A stretch of DNA of 64,000 nucleotides from Roseivirga sp. BDSF3-8 (GTDB taxonomy: Bacteria; Bacteroidota; Bacteroidia; Cytophagales; Cyclobacteriaceae). The position numbers and the translations under genes are program-made. Where the stretch lies: the NCBI RefSeq assembly GCF_041449215.1, contig NZ_JBGNFV010000001.1, positions 2,931,001 through 2,995,000 on the forward strand. The letters run 5' to 3'. The notes beneath the pieces were generated by a model that was not told where the DNA came from, ran no database searches, and saw only the letters and a program-made list of their open reading frames with translations. Positions 1 through 9,031 of this stretch are shown piece after piece. Numbering within the stretch: position 1 is the first letter of the stretch; the number at the start of each line of letters is the position of its first letter.

Positions 1-339
1 GATATGTCTTATGCCTCGCCCGAAGAAGTGATCAGTTGCTGCGAAAGGAGCATTGAGATCATGAAACAATTCGGCGAGGGTTCTGCTCACGTCCTGGCCA
101 ACTGCACAGGCATGAGATTCAATTCGGATGTGATCCAGATAGTGAAGAATACCACTAAGACCAATCGTCCCTATGTAAGGACCACAGCAGTGGTAGGCCT
201 GGAAGGCTTCACCAAGATACTGGTAAAAGTGGTAATTAGTTTCTCAGGAAGAGACATGAAAATCTGTGAAACTGAAGCCGAGGCGAAAAACTGGCTGGCT
301 GAACGCTATGCTGAGATAGAAGAACCCGTATTAGTTTAA
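1..339 (+). CDS. STAS/SEC14-like (SpoIIAA-type) domain protein, 5' partial
   Basis: The reading frame is open to the window edge. The ATG at position 4 is probably internal, because related proteins usually carry a short stretch before this point. About 111 residues are visible. The pattern is an alternating alpha/beta fold: a helix with EEVISCCERSIEIM, a strand plus loop giving LANCTG, a basic segment with KNTTKTNRPYVRTTAVVG, and a C-terminal helix with EAEAKNWLAERY. From memory this resembles the small single-domain STAS/SEC14-like proteins of Bacteroidota, whose function is unknown. No catalytic motif is visible. It converges on the symporter gene, with a bidirectional terminator between them. 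The family call is moderate; the coding status is good. Confidence 0.6.
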   Translation, partial: DMSYASPEEVISCCERSIEIMKQFGEGSAHVLANCTGMRFNSDVIQIVKNTTKTNRPYVRTTAVVGLEGFTKILVKVVISFSGRDMKICETEAEAKNWLAERYAEIEEPVLV

Positions 340-379
340 TTACGGGTCAGTTACCTAAGATCCATTTTCATACTAATAA

Positions 380-415
380 AAAGAGGCTGCCAGCATCAAT
401 GCAGGCAGCCTCTTT
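380..415. terminator. bidirectional intrinsic terminator
   Basis: A perfect 12-bp stem (380-391 with 404-415) with a 12-base loop has A-rich and T-rich flanks on opposite sides. It can therefore stop transcription from the plus-strand gene ending at 339 and from the minus-strand symporter gene ending at 439. Confidence 0.85.
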
Positions 416-438
416 TGTATTCTAGTGTCCCGTTTCTG

Positions 439-1959
439 TTAGGCACTGACTTTTTCTTTGGTCTCCTTGTTATTGATGTCCGCTACGAATTCGTTCAGTT
501 CCTTTTTCACCAGCGGTGCCAGTACATACAGTCCTATAAGGTTAGGAAAGGACATGGCAAATATCATTGCATCCGAGAAGTCTACAATCGCCTGAAGGTT
601 GGTGGCAGCCCCAAGCACCACAAAGCAGCAAAAGATAAATTTGTAGCTCAGTTCAGATAGGTGACTCTTACCAAAGAGGAAAGTCCATGACTTGAGGCCA
701 TAATATGACCATGAGATCATCGTAGAGAAAGCGAAGAGCATTACAGCTACAGCCAGTACCAGAGGAAACCACTCAATAACTGAAGCAAAGGCCGCTGAAG
801 TAATAGCGATACCGTCGCTGGTTTCCATAGTATAGGTGCCGCTGATAATGATAACCAGGGCCGTAATGGTACAAACTACTACCGTATCTACAAATGGTTC
901 CAGAGAGGCAACAAAGCCTTCCGTTACCGGCTTTCTGGTTTTTACGGCTGAGTGTGCAATGGCAGCAGACCCTACACCTGCCTCATTCGAGAAAGCGGCC
1001 CGACGAATACCCTGGATGAGTGTACCCACAATACCACCCGCAACAGCGCTTCCGTTAAACGCCCCGTCGATAATGGCTCCGAAAGCTGCAGGAATCGCCG
1101 TGAAGTTAGCACCAAGTACAATCAGCGCACCCAATACATATACGGCACACATGATAGGTACGATCTTCTCAGTAACCTTGGCAATACTCTGGATACCCCC
1201 TATGATCACAATCGCCACAAGTACAGCCATGATCACACCAAATACCCACGTATTCTGACCGATATACGTATCAGGACCACCCGTAACAGCTACAAACTGC
1301 TGAGCCGCCTGGTTTACCTGAAACATGTTACCTCCACCGAAGGAACCCCCGATACACATGATAGCAAAGAAACCGGCAAGGAACATACCTATTCCTCCAA
1401 ACCCTTTATTAGCGAAGCCCTTGCGCAGATAATGCATAGGACCACCGGAAACAGAACCGTCTGCATGCACATCACGGAACTTTACCGCCAGCGTACACTC
1501 CGTAAATTTAGAGCTCATGCCCAGTAGGCCGGCGATGATCATCCAGAAGGTGGCACCAGGGCCTCCCAGCGATACGGCAATAGCTACACCCGCTATATTA
1601 CCCAGGCCTACAGTACCCGAAAGGGCTGCAGTAAGTGCCTGAAAGTGAGTTACCTCTCCCGGGTCATCTTCAGATGAATATTTTCCTTTCACGATCTGAA
1701 GTGCCCTGCCAAAACCGCGAATATTAATAAACTTCAGATAAAGCGTAAAGAAAAGCGCACCGAACAGGAGCCACACGAGTATGAAGGGAATGGAAATTCC
1801 TTCAGCTACTTCAAAACTTACAAATACAATGTTTGAAATAACCTCAGTGGCCGGGGCCACTTTCTCATTAATTAATTGGTCTATCCCTTTTTCTTCCTGT
1901 GCCATGGCACCCGTACAAGCAAGTAACAAGAATGAAAAAGCAAGAATAAATCGTTTCAT
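439..1959 (-). CDS. Alanine/glycine:cation symporter family (AGCS) transporter
   Basis: This is a probable sodium-coupled uptake permease for alanine or glycine in the inner membrane. The 506-residue protein has many hydrophobic helices. It carries the AGCS signature around residues 114-152 ([16 protein letters not shown], then [10 protein letters not shown] and GMSSKFTE) and [10 protein letters not shown] near 172. The frame is open upstream to 2025, but the ATG at 1959 is preferred. It gives a clean signal peptide ([20 protein letters not shown]) before a roughly 30-residue periplasmic lead, which is common in Bacteroidota members. Substrate specificity cannot be read from sequence. It appears to be a single-gene unit ending in the bidirectional terminator at 380-415. 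Confidence 0.9.
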   Translation of the reverse strand: MKRFILAFSFLLLACTGAMAQEEKGIDQLINEKVAPATEVISNIVFVSFEVAEGISIPFILVWLLFGALFFTLYLKFINIRGFGRALQIVKGKYSSEDDPGEVTHFQALTAALSGTVGLGNIAGVAIAVSLGGPGATFWMIIAGLLGMSSKFTECTLAVKFRDVHADGSVSGGPMHYLRKGFANKGFGGIGMFLAGFFAIMCIGGSFGGGNMFQVNQAAQQFVAVTGGPDTYIGQNTWVFGVIMAVLVAIVIIGGIQSIAKVTEKIVPIMCAVYVLGALIVLGANFTAIPAAFGAIIDGAFNGSAVAGGIVGTLIQGIRRAAFSNEAGVGSAAIAHSAVKTRKPVTEGFVASLEPFVDTVVVCTITALVIIISGTYTMETSDGIAITSAAFASVIEWFPLVLAVAVMLFAFSTMISWSYYGLKSWTFLFGKSHLSELSYKFIFCCFVVLGAATNLQAIVDFSDAMIFAMSFPNLIGLYVLAPLVKKELNEFVADINNKETKEKVSA

Positions 1960-2041
1960 TTTATAGCCTTGATCCAACAATTTGATTTTACGAAATGCTG
2001 AATATACAGCAAATTGGGGTGGCATTCAAAAAAAGAAGCAA

Positions 2042-2944
2042 TTAGGCGTCTAATTGCTTCTTTAATAGGGAGAGCCCTTCCATGAATGGTCTAGGTTCGT
2101 ATCCGAGCTCACTGCGGGCTTTTGAGATGTCCAGCCCGGTGCGTGGGGGACGTTTTGCCGGCTGGGTGAAATTGCTGCTGTCAGCTTTCGTAATGAGTCC
2201 CCGGTCCAGTCCGAAGTAGTCTGCGGTAGCCACGGCAATCTCGTAGGGAGTCATAGGTTCACTACCACTTATGTGGTAGACCCCCTGTGCCCGTTTTAAT
2301 GCGGCCAGCTTACAGCCTTCCGCCAGGTCCTCTGCAAGCGTCGGGGTACGTAGTTGGTCAGTGACCACCTTAATGTTAATACCCTCCTCCAAGCTCTTCT
2401 TTACCCATAGAACAATATTACTGCGGGACATGCCCTGGGTATAACCATATACAAGTACCGTGCGTAATATGGCCCACCTGAGACCTGAGGCCTGCACCAG
2501 GTTTTCTGCCTGCAGTTTGCACTCACCATAATAATTTACCGGTGCCGGAGCATCCGTTTCTTTATAATGCTCCTCCTCTCCACTAAAAATAAAGTCAGTG
2601 GAGAGATAGATAAAGTGGCAATTCAGAGGCTTGCAGGCTTTCAGCAGATACGCTACAGCCTTCACGTTGTGCAAATAGCATTTGTCGCGGTCCAGCTCAC
2701 ACTCATCTACAAGTGTCAGGCTTGCCGTATGGATCACACAGTCCGGCTTCAGGTTTTGTATGAGTTGGCTCACCCCCCCTTCATCAGTCAGGTCCAGCGC
2801 ATGATACGTACAGGATGGTGGCACAGTCCCCATGCGGGCTGGGCCCCGGGAGGTCGCATGGAGTGTGACGCCATCTGTTCCTGAGAGCAAATAAACCAGC
2901 TTCTGACCCAAAAGGCCATTTGCACCGGTAACCAGTATGTTCAT
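2042..2944 (-). CDS. RmlD-like NAD(P)-dependent sugar-nucleotide reductase (SDR superfamily)
   Basis: This 300-residue extended short-chain dehydrogenase resembles dTDP-4-dehydrorhamnose reductase. An N-terminal Rossmann motif TGANGLLG (residues 6-13) binds the dinucleotide. STD at 115-117 and YGECK at 139-143 supply the catalytic Ser/Thr, Tyr and Lys. No rmlA, rmlB or rmlC lies nearby, so the substrate may be something other than dTDP-sugar; the broader RmlD/MAT2B-like class is the safe call. Its ATG overlaps the stop codon of the upstream cyclophilin gene by one base (TAATG), so the two are probably translationally coupled. Confidence 0.8.
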   Translation of the reverse strand: MNILVTGANGLLGQKLVYLLSGTDGVTLHATSRGPARMGTVPPSCTYHALDLTDEGGVSQLIQNLKPDCVIHTASLTLVDECELDRDKCYLHNVKAVAYLLKACKPLNCHFIYLSTDFIFSGEEEHYKETDAPAPVNYYGECKLQAENLVQASGLRWAILRTVLVYGYTQGMSRSNIVLWVKKSLEEGINIKVVTDQLRTPTLAEDLAEGCKLAALKRAQGVYHISGSEPMTPYEIAVATADYFGLDRGLITKADSSNFTQPAKRPPRTGLDISKARSELGYEPRPFMEGLSLLKKQLDA

Positions 2945-3810
2945 TATTCCTTTTCTTCCGGGTAGGTGTAACCGTATTTTTCAGTTACTTCTTTCCGTGA
3001 TTCCTCCACTATTTCCATAGTGATGTAAATAGGCTCCTCAGGTTTGTCATAAGGCCCCGTCTGTACCTGGGCTACCGAGTCAATAACAGGCAACCCTTCT
3101 ACTACTTTGCCAAAAACTGTATAAGTACCGTCAAGGTGAGGGGCCCCCGGTGTGCTGCCATAGCGCTCTTTTACGCTGTCTGCCATCACAAACTTCTCAT
3201 AGCCACCCATTTCTTTTTCTATCAGCGTATCTCCGTTATTAAAAAAACGCTCTACCACCGCGGTTTCCCCTTCCCGCTGTAACGTAAAGAGGCTGTCTCT
3301 CAGCGAAGCATATTTCGGCATGCTCAGTATTTGCTGAAGCATGCTGATACGCATTCCATCGTTACGCTGCTTTTCTATATCAGCCAGTTCATCCCCCTGC
3401 ACAATATAAAACTGCGAGCCGGAAGACCGCTTCTCAGGGTTTACATTATCACCCTGGCGCGCTGCTGCCAGAGCACCTTTTACGTGTACGAACTTATCTA
3501 CAAATTCCGCAGGAATGGTACGGTTAGTCTCAGCCCTCTTTTCTTCAGGGGTAATACCCTCCTTGGCAGTAATGTCCCCTGCCTGGATCATGAAGTTTTC
3601 TATCACCCTGTGAAAGGTCGTGCTGTCATATTTACCCTCCTGTACCAGGTTAAGGAAGTTTTCTTTATGCAGAGGTGTTTCTTCATATAAAAGCACCTTC
3701 ATGTCTCCGTAAGGAGTGTGAATAAGCACAAGTTTCTCCTTTTCCTCACCACAGCTTACGGCCAGTACCATAAGGGCTGCGAGGCATATGTTGCGTAGTC
3801 TCATTTTCAT
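2944..3810 (-). CDS. Cyclophilin-type peptidyl-prolyl isomerase lipoprotein
   Basis: This catalyses proline cis-trans isomerisation in the cell envelope. The 288-residue protein starts at the ATG at 3810; a TTG at 3822 is also in frame but less likely. The N-terminus is a lipoprotein signal ending AVSC (Cys20). The cyclophilin core shows FHRVIENFMIQAGD around residues 69-82, then GSQFYIV near 135 and the closing HLDGTYTVFGKVVEG near 235. About 90 residues sit between GSQFYIV and the closing core, including a charged helical stretch rich in Lys, Glu and Arg. This insertion makes the protein much longer than a minimal cyclophilin of about 165 residues. It precedes the RmlD-like gene with a one-base overlap. 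Confidence 0.9.
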   Translation of the reverse strand: MKMRLRNICLAALMVLAVSCGEEKEKLVLIHTPYGDMKVLLYEETPLHKENFLNLVQEGKYDSTTFHRVIENFMIQAGDITAKEGITPEEKRAETNRTIPAEFVDKFVHVKGALAAARQGDNVNPEKRSSGSQFYIVQGDELADIEKQRNDGMRISMLQQILSMPKYASLRDSLFTLQREGETAVVERFFNNGDTLIEKEMGGYEKFVMADSVKERYGSTPGAPHLDGTYTVFGKVVEGLPVIDSVAQVQTGPYDKPEEPIYITMEIVEESRKEVTEKYGYTYPEEKE

Positions 3811-3846
3811 CGTTGGTTGCAAAAATTATTGTAGTATAACGGATGT

Positions 3847-4773
3847 TCAGATTTGCTGCTTGATCTCCTGAAGGATGCGGCCTCCACCCTGAGCGATAAC
3901 CTTATCACCCAGTGCGTTGCCCAGTGCCTCCGGGTCATCGGCAGGTCCCTCTACTTTAAGCCTGATCAGTTCCTCACCGGAAAGCGAGACAATGCCTCCC
4001 TCCAGGGCCAGGAGGTTTTCTGCAGTATAGTCCGCCAGTCCGAAAACAGGAATGCTACAGCCCCCCTGTAGCTTGCGAAGATAGGCTCTTTCTGCTAAAA
4101 GCCTTCTTTCAGTAGGCTCATCGTTCAGGTATTTGCGCAGCACAGCCTTCTTATTTACGTCCAGGGCTGTACTTACCTCTATAGCTACCGACCCCTGCCC
4201 CACAGCAGGAATAAACTCGCTCAGTGGGAGCTTATGCCGTATCATATGATCATATTCCATCCGGTGCACACCTGCAAAGGCCAGAAGAATAGCATCACAG
4301 AGTCCTTCCTCCATTTTACGGATACGCGTTTGGAGGTTTCCGCGTATATCTACTGTTTTAACCTTAGGGTAAAAGTGCTTAAGCAGAGCAATACGCCGGG
4401 TGCTGGAAGTACCTATCGTGAGGCTGTCACTATCAGAAAAGGATAACTCCTTATTGTGACTCACCACTACATCGTGCACATCTTCCCTTTCGGTAAAGGC
4501 TATAAGCTCAAAGCCTTTCGGCAGTTCTGATTGCATGTCTTTAGCACTGTGCACGGCTATATCTATCCTGCCCGCACGAAGCTGATCCTCAATCTCCTCA
4601 GTGAAAACCCCTTTACTGCCAATCTTATTGATGGCCACGTTCAGTTGCTTGTCACCCTTAGTTTCAATAGTCACAATTTCTGTGTCCACTCCGCCGGACT
4701 CAAGTCTATCCTGCACATAGTAGGCCTGCCACAAAGCCAGTTTACTGCCTCGTGTTCCTATTCGAATTTTCAT
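3847..4773 (-). CDS. hemC: Hydroxymethylbilane synthase (porphobilinogen deaminase)
   Basis: HemC condenses four porphobilinogen units into hydroxymethylbilane in tetrapyrrole and heme synthesis in the cytoplasm. The 308-residue protein begins with the family motif IGTRGSKLALWQ. HSAKD at 75-79 gives the catalytic Asp79. GTSSTRR (121-127) and RGNLQTR (144-150) bind substrate. LQGGCSIP places the dipyrromethane-cofactor Cys at 239. Length and motifs are typical. No hemD or other heme gene is adjacent. It lies 3 bases downstream of rimK on the same strand and is probably cotranscribed with it. Confidence 0.97.
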   Translation of the reverse strand: MKIRIGTRGSKLALWQAYYVQDRLESGGVDTEIVTIETKGDKQLNVAINKIGSKGVFTEEIEDQLRAGRIDIAVHSAKDMQSELPKGFELIAFTEREDVHDVVVSHNKELSFSDSDSLTIGTSSTRRIALLKHFYPKVKTVDIRGNLQTRIRKMEEGLCDAILLAFAGVHRMEYDHMIRHKLPLSEFIPAVGQGSVAIEVSTALDVNKKAVLRKYLNDEPTERRLLAERAYLRKLQGGCSIPVFGLADYTAENLLALEGGIVSLSGEELIRLKVEGPADDPEALGNALGDKVIAQGGGRILQEIKQQI

Positions 4774-4776
4774 GTA

Positions 4777-5691
4777 TTACTCCTTCAGTTGTGTAGGTGT
4801 ATTGCGTCTTCTTGGCTTTTGATAGTTCTTTTCACAGTATTCCACGATCTTACCCGCAATATCCAATTCCGTAGCTTTTTCTATTCCTTCCAGCCCTGGA
4901 GAGGAGTTCACCTCAAGTATCAAAGGTCCTCTGGAAGACTGCAGCATGTCCACACCTGCTACGGGAAGATTCAGCGCCTTAGCAGCCTTCAGTGCCGCCG
5001 CTTTTTCAGATCGCTTTAGCTTAACCACGGTAGCACTACCACCCCTGTGCAGGTTACTCCGGAATTCCCCCTCTTTACCCTGACGGCGAATGGCGCCCAC
5101 TACTTCCCCATCAATGACAAATGCACGTAGGTCTGCGCCACCTGCCTCTTTGATAAACTCCTGCACAATCACACGGGCTTTGAGGCCATGGAAAGCCTCT
5201 ATTACCGACTGGGCCGCCTTCTGTGTTTCAGCCAGCACCACGCCAAGCCCCTGCGTACCTTCCAGCAGTTTGATGATCAGCGGCGCCCCGCCTACCTGGC
5301 TTATCAGATTTTTTTCTTCCTTTGAGTAGTTAGTAAAAGCAGTATTCGGTAATCCCACACCAGCGCGGGCCATTACCTGCAGGCTCCGCAGCTTATCGCG
5401 TGAGCGCACAATGGCCTGAGAGTCCACGGCCGTAAATACCTTCATCATTTCAAACTGACGCACTACAGCCGTTCCATAGAAAGTGACAGAGGCACCAATA
5501 CGAGGTATGACCGCATCGATATTTTCCACAGGCTGTCCTTTGTAGAAAATAGCAGGCTTATTCTCATGTATCACAATGTCACACTTAAGGTGATCAATGA
5601 GGATAGCCTTGTGGCCCCTTTCTTCAATTGCCTTCAGGAGCCGCGTTGTAGAGTAAAGGTTAGCGTTTCGGGAAAGGACAGCAATGTTCAT
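4777..5691 (-). CDS. rimK: RimK-type alpha-L-glutamate ligase (ATP-grasp)
   Basis: RimK-family ligases add glutamate residues to protein C-termini, classically ribosomal protein S6, using ATP. The 304-residue sequence shows the RimK N-terminal domain ([15 protein letters not shown] near 68-82) and an ATP-grasp core with [13 protein letters not shown] and [18 protein letters not shown]. The metal-binding segment [14 protein letters not shown] is near 257-270. Its ATG overlaps the upstream gene's stop by 4 bases. That gene encodes the RimB-like protease-fold partner, a pairing known from rimABK-type loci. The family is secure; S6 as substrate is inference. Confidence 0.9.
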   Translation of the reverse strand: MNIAVLSRNANLYSTTRLLKAIEERGHKAILIDHLKCDIVIHENKPAIFYKGQPVENIDAVIPRIGASVTFYGTAVVRQFEMMKVFTAVDSQAIVRSRDKLRSLQVMARAGVGLPNTAFTNYSKEEKNLISQVGGAPLIIKLLEGTQGLGVVLAETQKAAQSVIEAFHGLKARVIVQEFIKEAGGADLRAFVIDGEVVGAIRRQGKEGEFRSNLHRGGSATVVKLKRSEKAAALKAAKALNLPVAGVDMLQSSRGPLILEVNSSPGLEGIEKATELDIAGKIVEYCEKNYQKPRRRNTPTQLKE

Positions 5692-6143
5692 GAGGTTTGG
5701 TTTTTAAGTTTTTTGGAAAGATCTTTTTTGGTTACATCAACTATATAACGGCCTGCCAGTAATTTACGCCCTAGCAAAACAGGGTTTTTCATAGAGCTTC
5801 GGTCTGCAAGACTGAATTCGGCTTTGAATGTACGGCCAAACAGTGTTACGTGAGTTCGGATTACATACCGGTTTTCTATTTGACCATTAGAGCTTTTAAT
5901 GTTTTTCTGGATAAAGTCAGTGGTGCTAAACTTTCGTGCCTTCTTTTCATGTAAAGAATGACCCGAAAGATAAAAGGTAAGAACTTCCTTTGCGCCCTCC
6001 CGCTCCTTTTTAATGCGTGAACAATGGAGTGAACTGGTATAGGCGCCGGTGTCTACCTTTGCGTCCAGGTCATGTATCTGGAAGTCAGGAAAGTCGATAG
6101 TGTCTTTCCTGCCTATGGTCATTTTTTTCTTAGGGATAGTCAT
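5688..6143 (-). CDS. RimB-like putative ATP-dependent zinc protease (retropepsin-like fold)
   Basis: This 151-residue protein belongs to the small family often found beside RimK and annotated as an ATP-dependent zinc protease. The diagnostic element is [15 protein letters not shown] at residues 27-41, an aspartic-protease-like DTGA turn. A basic middle part and [20 protein letters not shown] near 115-130 resemble the second half of a single retropepsin lobe. It overlaps holB upstream and rimK downstream by 4 bases each, so it sits inside a tightly coupled operon. It may trim or regulate glutamylated proteins; that role is inferred from family context only. Confidence 0.8.
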   Translation of the reverse strand: MTIPKKKMTIGRKDTIDFPDFQIHDLDAKVDTGAYTSSLHCSRIKKEREGAKEVLTFYLSGHSLHEKKARKFSTTDFIQKNIKSSNGQIENRYVIRTHVTLFGRTFKAEFSLADRSSMKNPVLLGRKLLAGRYIVDVTKKDLSKKLKNQTS

Positions 6144-7267
6144 TTCGCACGTAATATCCTGGCTACCTGCAGGGAAAGATCCAGAAACAGTATCTTAGGA
6201 TTAGCATTCCTCTCCAGGTGATAAAAAGCTGTATTTAGCTCGCTACTTACGGCAGATACCTTATCTGCATCCATAACCTTAACAAAATTTTTGATAAATT
6301 GCTGTTCCTCACCGTGTAATCTTGATAAGGTTTCCGCATGCGTGCACTGCAAAAGTGTTTCCCGCATCATAGCCAGCCCGTACTGTAATAGGTTTTTCTG
6401 CCCCATTTTTTTCATGCGCTGGAAGTGGTCGCTCCAGGCTACCATTTCTGAGAGGTCTACCGTATAGCAGTGGCGCATCCACACCCTGAATAACTCATGG
6501 CTGTCATCCTCCACTTCCTTTAGCAGCTCCACCGCTTTAGCCAGGCTACCTTCCGCCATGTGGGCTATCTGCCTGGCCTTGCTCTCTTCAGCCCCGTGCC
6601 GCTCTTCCAGCAAGCGCGCCAGGTCTTCGTCTGAAAAAGGAGGAATACGAAACTGCTGGGTTCGGCTTAGGATAGTAGTAAGCAGCTTTTCCGGATCCTG
6701 GCTCACCAGAATAAAGATCGTGTTCTCAGGAGGCTCTTCTAATATCTTCAGTATGCCATTGGCTGCCGAGGGGTGCATGAACTCCGGAAGCCATATAAGC
6801 ATAATCTTATAGTTGCCCTCAAAACTCTTCAGACTCAGGCTGCGGATAATCTGCCGGCTTTCTTCTTTAGAAATGTTTAGCTGCTTATCCTCACCACCAA
6901 AGTGCCTGCTCCAGTCAGTGACAGTGCCGTAGGGCCGGTCCAGTAAAAAACTTCGCCAATCGGCCATAAAGCTCGCGCTTACCACATCCTTACCGGAAAC
7001 CTTCTTTGTAGAACTTACAGGAAATGCAAAGTGCAGGTCCGGATGAATAAACTTATCATTTTTCACACAGCTCGCACACTGTCCGCAGCTATCGTGTTCC
7101 TGCTTATCCGTACAGTTTAGGTAAGTGGCAAAAGCCAGTGCGGTAGCCAGGCCGGCGCCTCCTTCCCGGCTGCTAAACAGCAGGGCATGAGCCAGGTGGT
7201 CCTTGTCCACTGCGCTCACCAGGTATTTTTTTGTCTCCGGCAAGCCGGGTATGTCCGCAAATCGCAT
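6140..7267 (-). CDS. holB: DNA polymerase III delta-prime subunit (clamp loader)
   Basis: This is a clamp-loader AAA+ subunit that helps load the sliding clamp. The open frame runs to 7345, but the ATG at 7267 gives MRFADIPGLPETKKYL, the normal start of the family, and avoids overlap with the upstream gene. The product is 375 residues. The Walker A region reads SREGGAGLATA (33-43) and lacks the usual GK(S/T), as expected for a non-ATP-binding delta-prime subunit. C52, C61, C64 and C67 form the zinc module. HPDLHFAFPV and LKILEEPPENTIFIL are typical. The gene is 4 bases from the upstream gene and overlaps the RimB-like gene. Confidence 0.9.
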   Translation of the reverse strand: MRFADIPGLPETKKYLVSAVDKDHLAHALLFSSREGGAGLATALAFATYLNCTDKQEHDSCGQCASCVKNDKFIHPDLHFAFPVSSTKKVSGKDVVSASFMADWRSFLLDRPYGTVTDWSRHFGGEDKQLNISKEESRQIIRSLSLKSFEGNYKIMLIWLPEFMHPSAANGILKILEEPPENTIFILVSQDPEKLLTTILSRTQQFRIPPFSDEDLARLLEERHGAEESKARQIAHMAEGSLAKAVELLKEVEDDSHELFRVWMRHCYTVDLSEMVAWSDHFQRMKKMGQKNLLQYGLAMMRETLLQCTHAETLSRLHGEEQQFIKNFVKVMDADKVSAVSSELNTAFYHLERNANPKILFLDLSLQVARILRAK

Positions 7268-7271
7268 AAGC

Positions 7272-8492
7272 TCAGGCTTTTTCCCAGTTACGATATTGGG
7301 CAGTTTCATTAAATACATAATCCAGTATGGACTTGTCTGCCTCACTCAGGTCCACACCTCGCCTCTGCATCACCAGTTCGGCTACCTCATAGGACTTTTT
7401 AAGCTGGAAAGTGGTAAAGCCATTGGCCCCGCCCCAGGCAAAGGAAGGGATGAAGTTTCGCGGAAAGCCCGAGCCGAATATATTAGCAGATACCCCCACC
7501 ACAGTGCCAGTGTTAAACATGGTGTTAATTCCGCACTTGCTATGATCACCCATCATGAGCCCGCAAAACTGAAGGCCGCTGTTGGCAAAACCTCCCTTTG
7601 CATAGCTCCATAACTTTACCGGCGCATAGTTATTTTTCAGGTTACTCGTATTCGTATCTGCTCCCAGGTTGCACCATTCACCAATGACCGAGTTTCCTAG
7701 AAACCCTTCGTGCCCCTTATTGCTATAGCCAAAAATTACGCTGTTGCTCACCTCACCACCTACTTTAGAGAATGGGCCTACAGTTGAGTCCCCGCGCATT
7801 TTAGCACCCATATTAATATGAGAGCCTTCACACAAAGCAAAGGGGCCTTTAATGATGGCACCTTCGTGTACGTGAGCGTCCTTCCCTATGTATACAGGAC
7901 CGCTTTCCGCATCAATGATTGCGGCCCGTATTTCGGCCCCCTCTTCGATAAACAGGTTGCCCATGCCATACACCTTGGTAAATTCATCACGCAGAGGGGC
8001 CGACGCTCTTTCACGTGTGATTAGCGTGAAATCCAGCCGGATCTGTTCGGCATTTTTGCTGAAAATATCCCAGGGATAGTCAATCCGGGAGAATGAGCCT
8101 TCATACTCAACTGCTTCAAGGTCGTTTGTCTGGCCTTCAGAAGTGAAAGTCTCAGCCTGAGATCGGCTGGTGCGCAGGGCAAGCACATTTCCCGCTTGCT
8201 GTAATAGGCTGCCAGGCTTCAGGTTTCGGATCGTTTCCACCAGTTTTTCGTCGGGGCAAAGGTGCCCGCTGATAAGCAGGTTGTCATCCTGTAGCAGTAG
8301 CGGATACCTGACAGATAGGTGGCGGGCAGTACTGTGGCTGAAAATAGCACCCTGGATATGCGGCGCAAGCCACCTCTCCCATTTTTCACCAATGGTGAGT
8401 ATACCTGTGCGTATAGATGCCACAGGACGGGTAAAAGTAAAGGGAAGCAATTGCTCCCTCGCCGGGGATTGATCGAACAATACGATATTCAT
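7272..8492 (-). CDS. GlmU-like bifunctional sugar-nucleotidyltransferase/acetyltransferase, Bacteroidota type
   Basis: The 406-residue protein matches the alternative GlmU family of Bacteroidota, thought to make UDP-GlcNAc for cell-wall precursors. The N-terminal part begins MNIVLFDQ and continues LLPFTFTRPVASIR, where canonical GlmU has a GxGTRM loop. The C-terminal half, from about residue 165, is a left-handed beta-helix of hexapeptide repeats (GPVYIGKDAHVHEGAIIKGP and following), with a terminal FTTFQLKKSYEVAELVMQRR helix. It reads in line with holB, rimB, rimK and hemC. A TATTTTTG box on the minus strand (8505-8498) lies only 6 bases before the ATG. Confidence 0.85.
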   Translation of the reverse strand: MNIVLFDQSPAREQLLPFTFTRPVASIRTGILTIGEKWERWLAPHIQGAIFSHSTARHLSVRYPLLLQDDNLLISGHLCPDEKLVETIRNLKPGSLLQQAGNVLALRTSRSQAETFTSEGQTNDLEAVEYEGSFSRIDYPWDIFSKNAEQIRLDFTLITRERASAPLRDEFTKVYGMGNLFIEEGAEIRAAIIDAESGPVYIGKDAHVHEGAIIKGPFALCEGSHINMGAKMRGDSTVGPFSKVGGEVSNSVIFGYSNKGHEGFLGNSVIGEWCNLGADTNTSNLKNNYAPVKLWSYAKGGFANSGLQFCGLMMGDHSKCGINTMFNTGTVVGVSANIFGSGFPRNFIPSFAWGGANGFTTFQLKKSYEVAELVMQRRGVDLSEADKSILDYVFNETAQYRNWEKA

Positions 8493-8508
8493 ACCCGCAA
8501 AAATAAAA

Positions 8509-8540
8509 AAGTCTTACGGACACACTAGACCGTAAGACTT
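8509..8540 (-). terminator. rpmE2 intrinsic terminator
   Basis: A perfect 11-bp stem (8509-8519 with 8530-8540) has a 10-base loop. It is followed on the minus strand by a run of T residues interrupted by one A. It lies between rpmE2 and the GlmU-like gene, so the L31 transcript is likely independent of the downstream operon. Confidence 0.85.
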
Positions 8541-8578
8541 TATCGCAATATTTTTTATCGGCTTGGGGCGGGAGAAGA

Positions 8579-8821
8579 TTACTTCTTCTTGTAGCGTCTG
8601 TTGAATTTCTCCACGCGACCGGCTGTATCCACGAATACCTTCTTACCAGTGTAGAAAGGATGTGATTCAGAGCTTACCTCGACTTTAACAAGGGGGTAAG
8701 TCGTGCCGTCCATGTCGATGGTATCTTTGGTATCAACAGTAGAACGAGTGATGAACTTTGTATCGCTCGTCGTGTCGTGAAATACTACTTCTCTATATTC
8801 AGGATGGATGCCCTTTTTCAT
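8579..8821 (-). CDS. rpmE2: 50S ribosomal protein L31, type B
   Basis: This is an 80-residue L31 of the large subunit. It begins [19 protein letters not shown] and ends in a basic RRYKKK tail, with [21 protein letters not shown] typical of the family. It contains no cysteine, so it is the zinc-independent (type B, C-minus) form, which is the common housekeeping version in Bacteroidota. It has its own promoter at 8865-8895 and its own terminator at 8509-8540. Confidence 0.97.
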   Translation of the reverse strand: MKKGIHPEYREVVFHDTTSDTKFITRSTVDTKDTIDMDGTTYPLVKVEVSSESHPFYTGKKVFVDTAGRVEKFNRRYKKK

Positions 8822-8864
8822 CGTTGCCGTATTTTTCTTCGCACTAGCTTTTCTAAAAGAGGCA

Positions 8865-8895
8865 CAAAGATAACGTGCGCTTTCCTTATTTACAA
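8865..8895 (-). promoter_or_regulatory. Bacteroidota sigma-A-type promoter for rpmE2
   Basis: Read on the minus strand, TTG (8895-8893) is followed by 20 bases and then TATCTTTG (8872-8865), matching the TTG/TAnnTTTG consensus. The start codon at 8821 leaves a leader of roughly 35-40 bases. Confidence 0.7.
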
Positions 8896-9031
8896 GCGTG
8901 CCTTGTTAATTTTTTGGATAGGGTTACCTGCTTAGTAACCAGTAAATTAAGAGTTATAACGGCAAAACTAAGGTATTTTTCAGTAATCGACCTCATATTT
9001 TGTAGCTTAAGCCGGGAAATATAAAGCCACT

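Noticed and set aside
1960-2025. N-terminal extension of the symporter gene
   Set aside because: The ATG at 1959 produces a proper signal peptide; the extension is not hydrophobic and would bury it.
7268-7345. N-terminal extension of holB
   Set aside because: It would overlap the GlmU-like gene and lacks family similarity; the ATG at 7267 gives the normal N-terminus.
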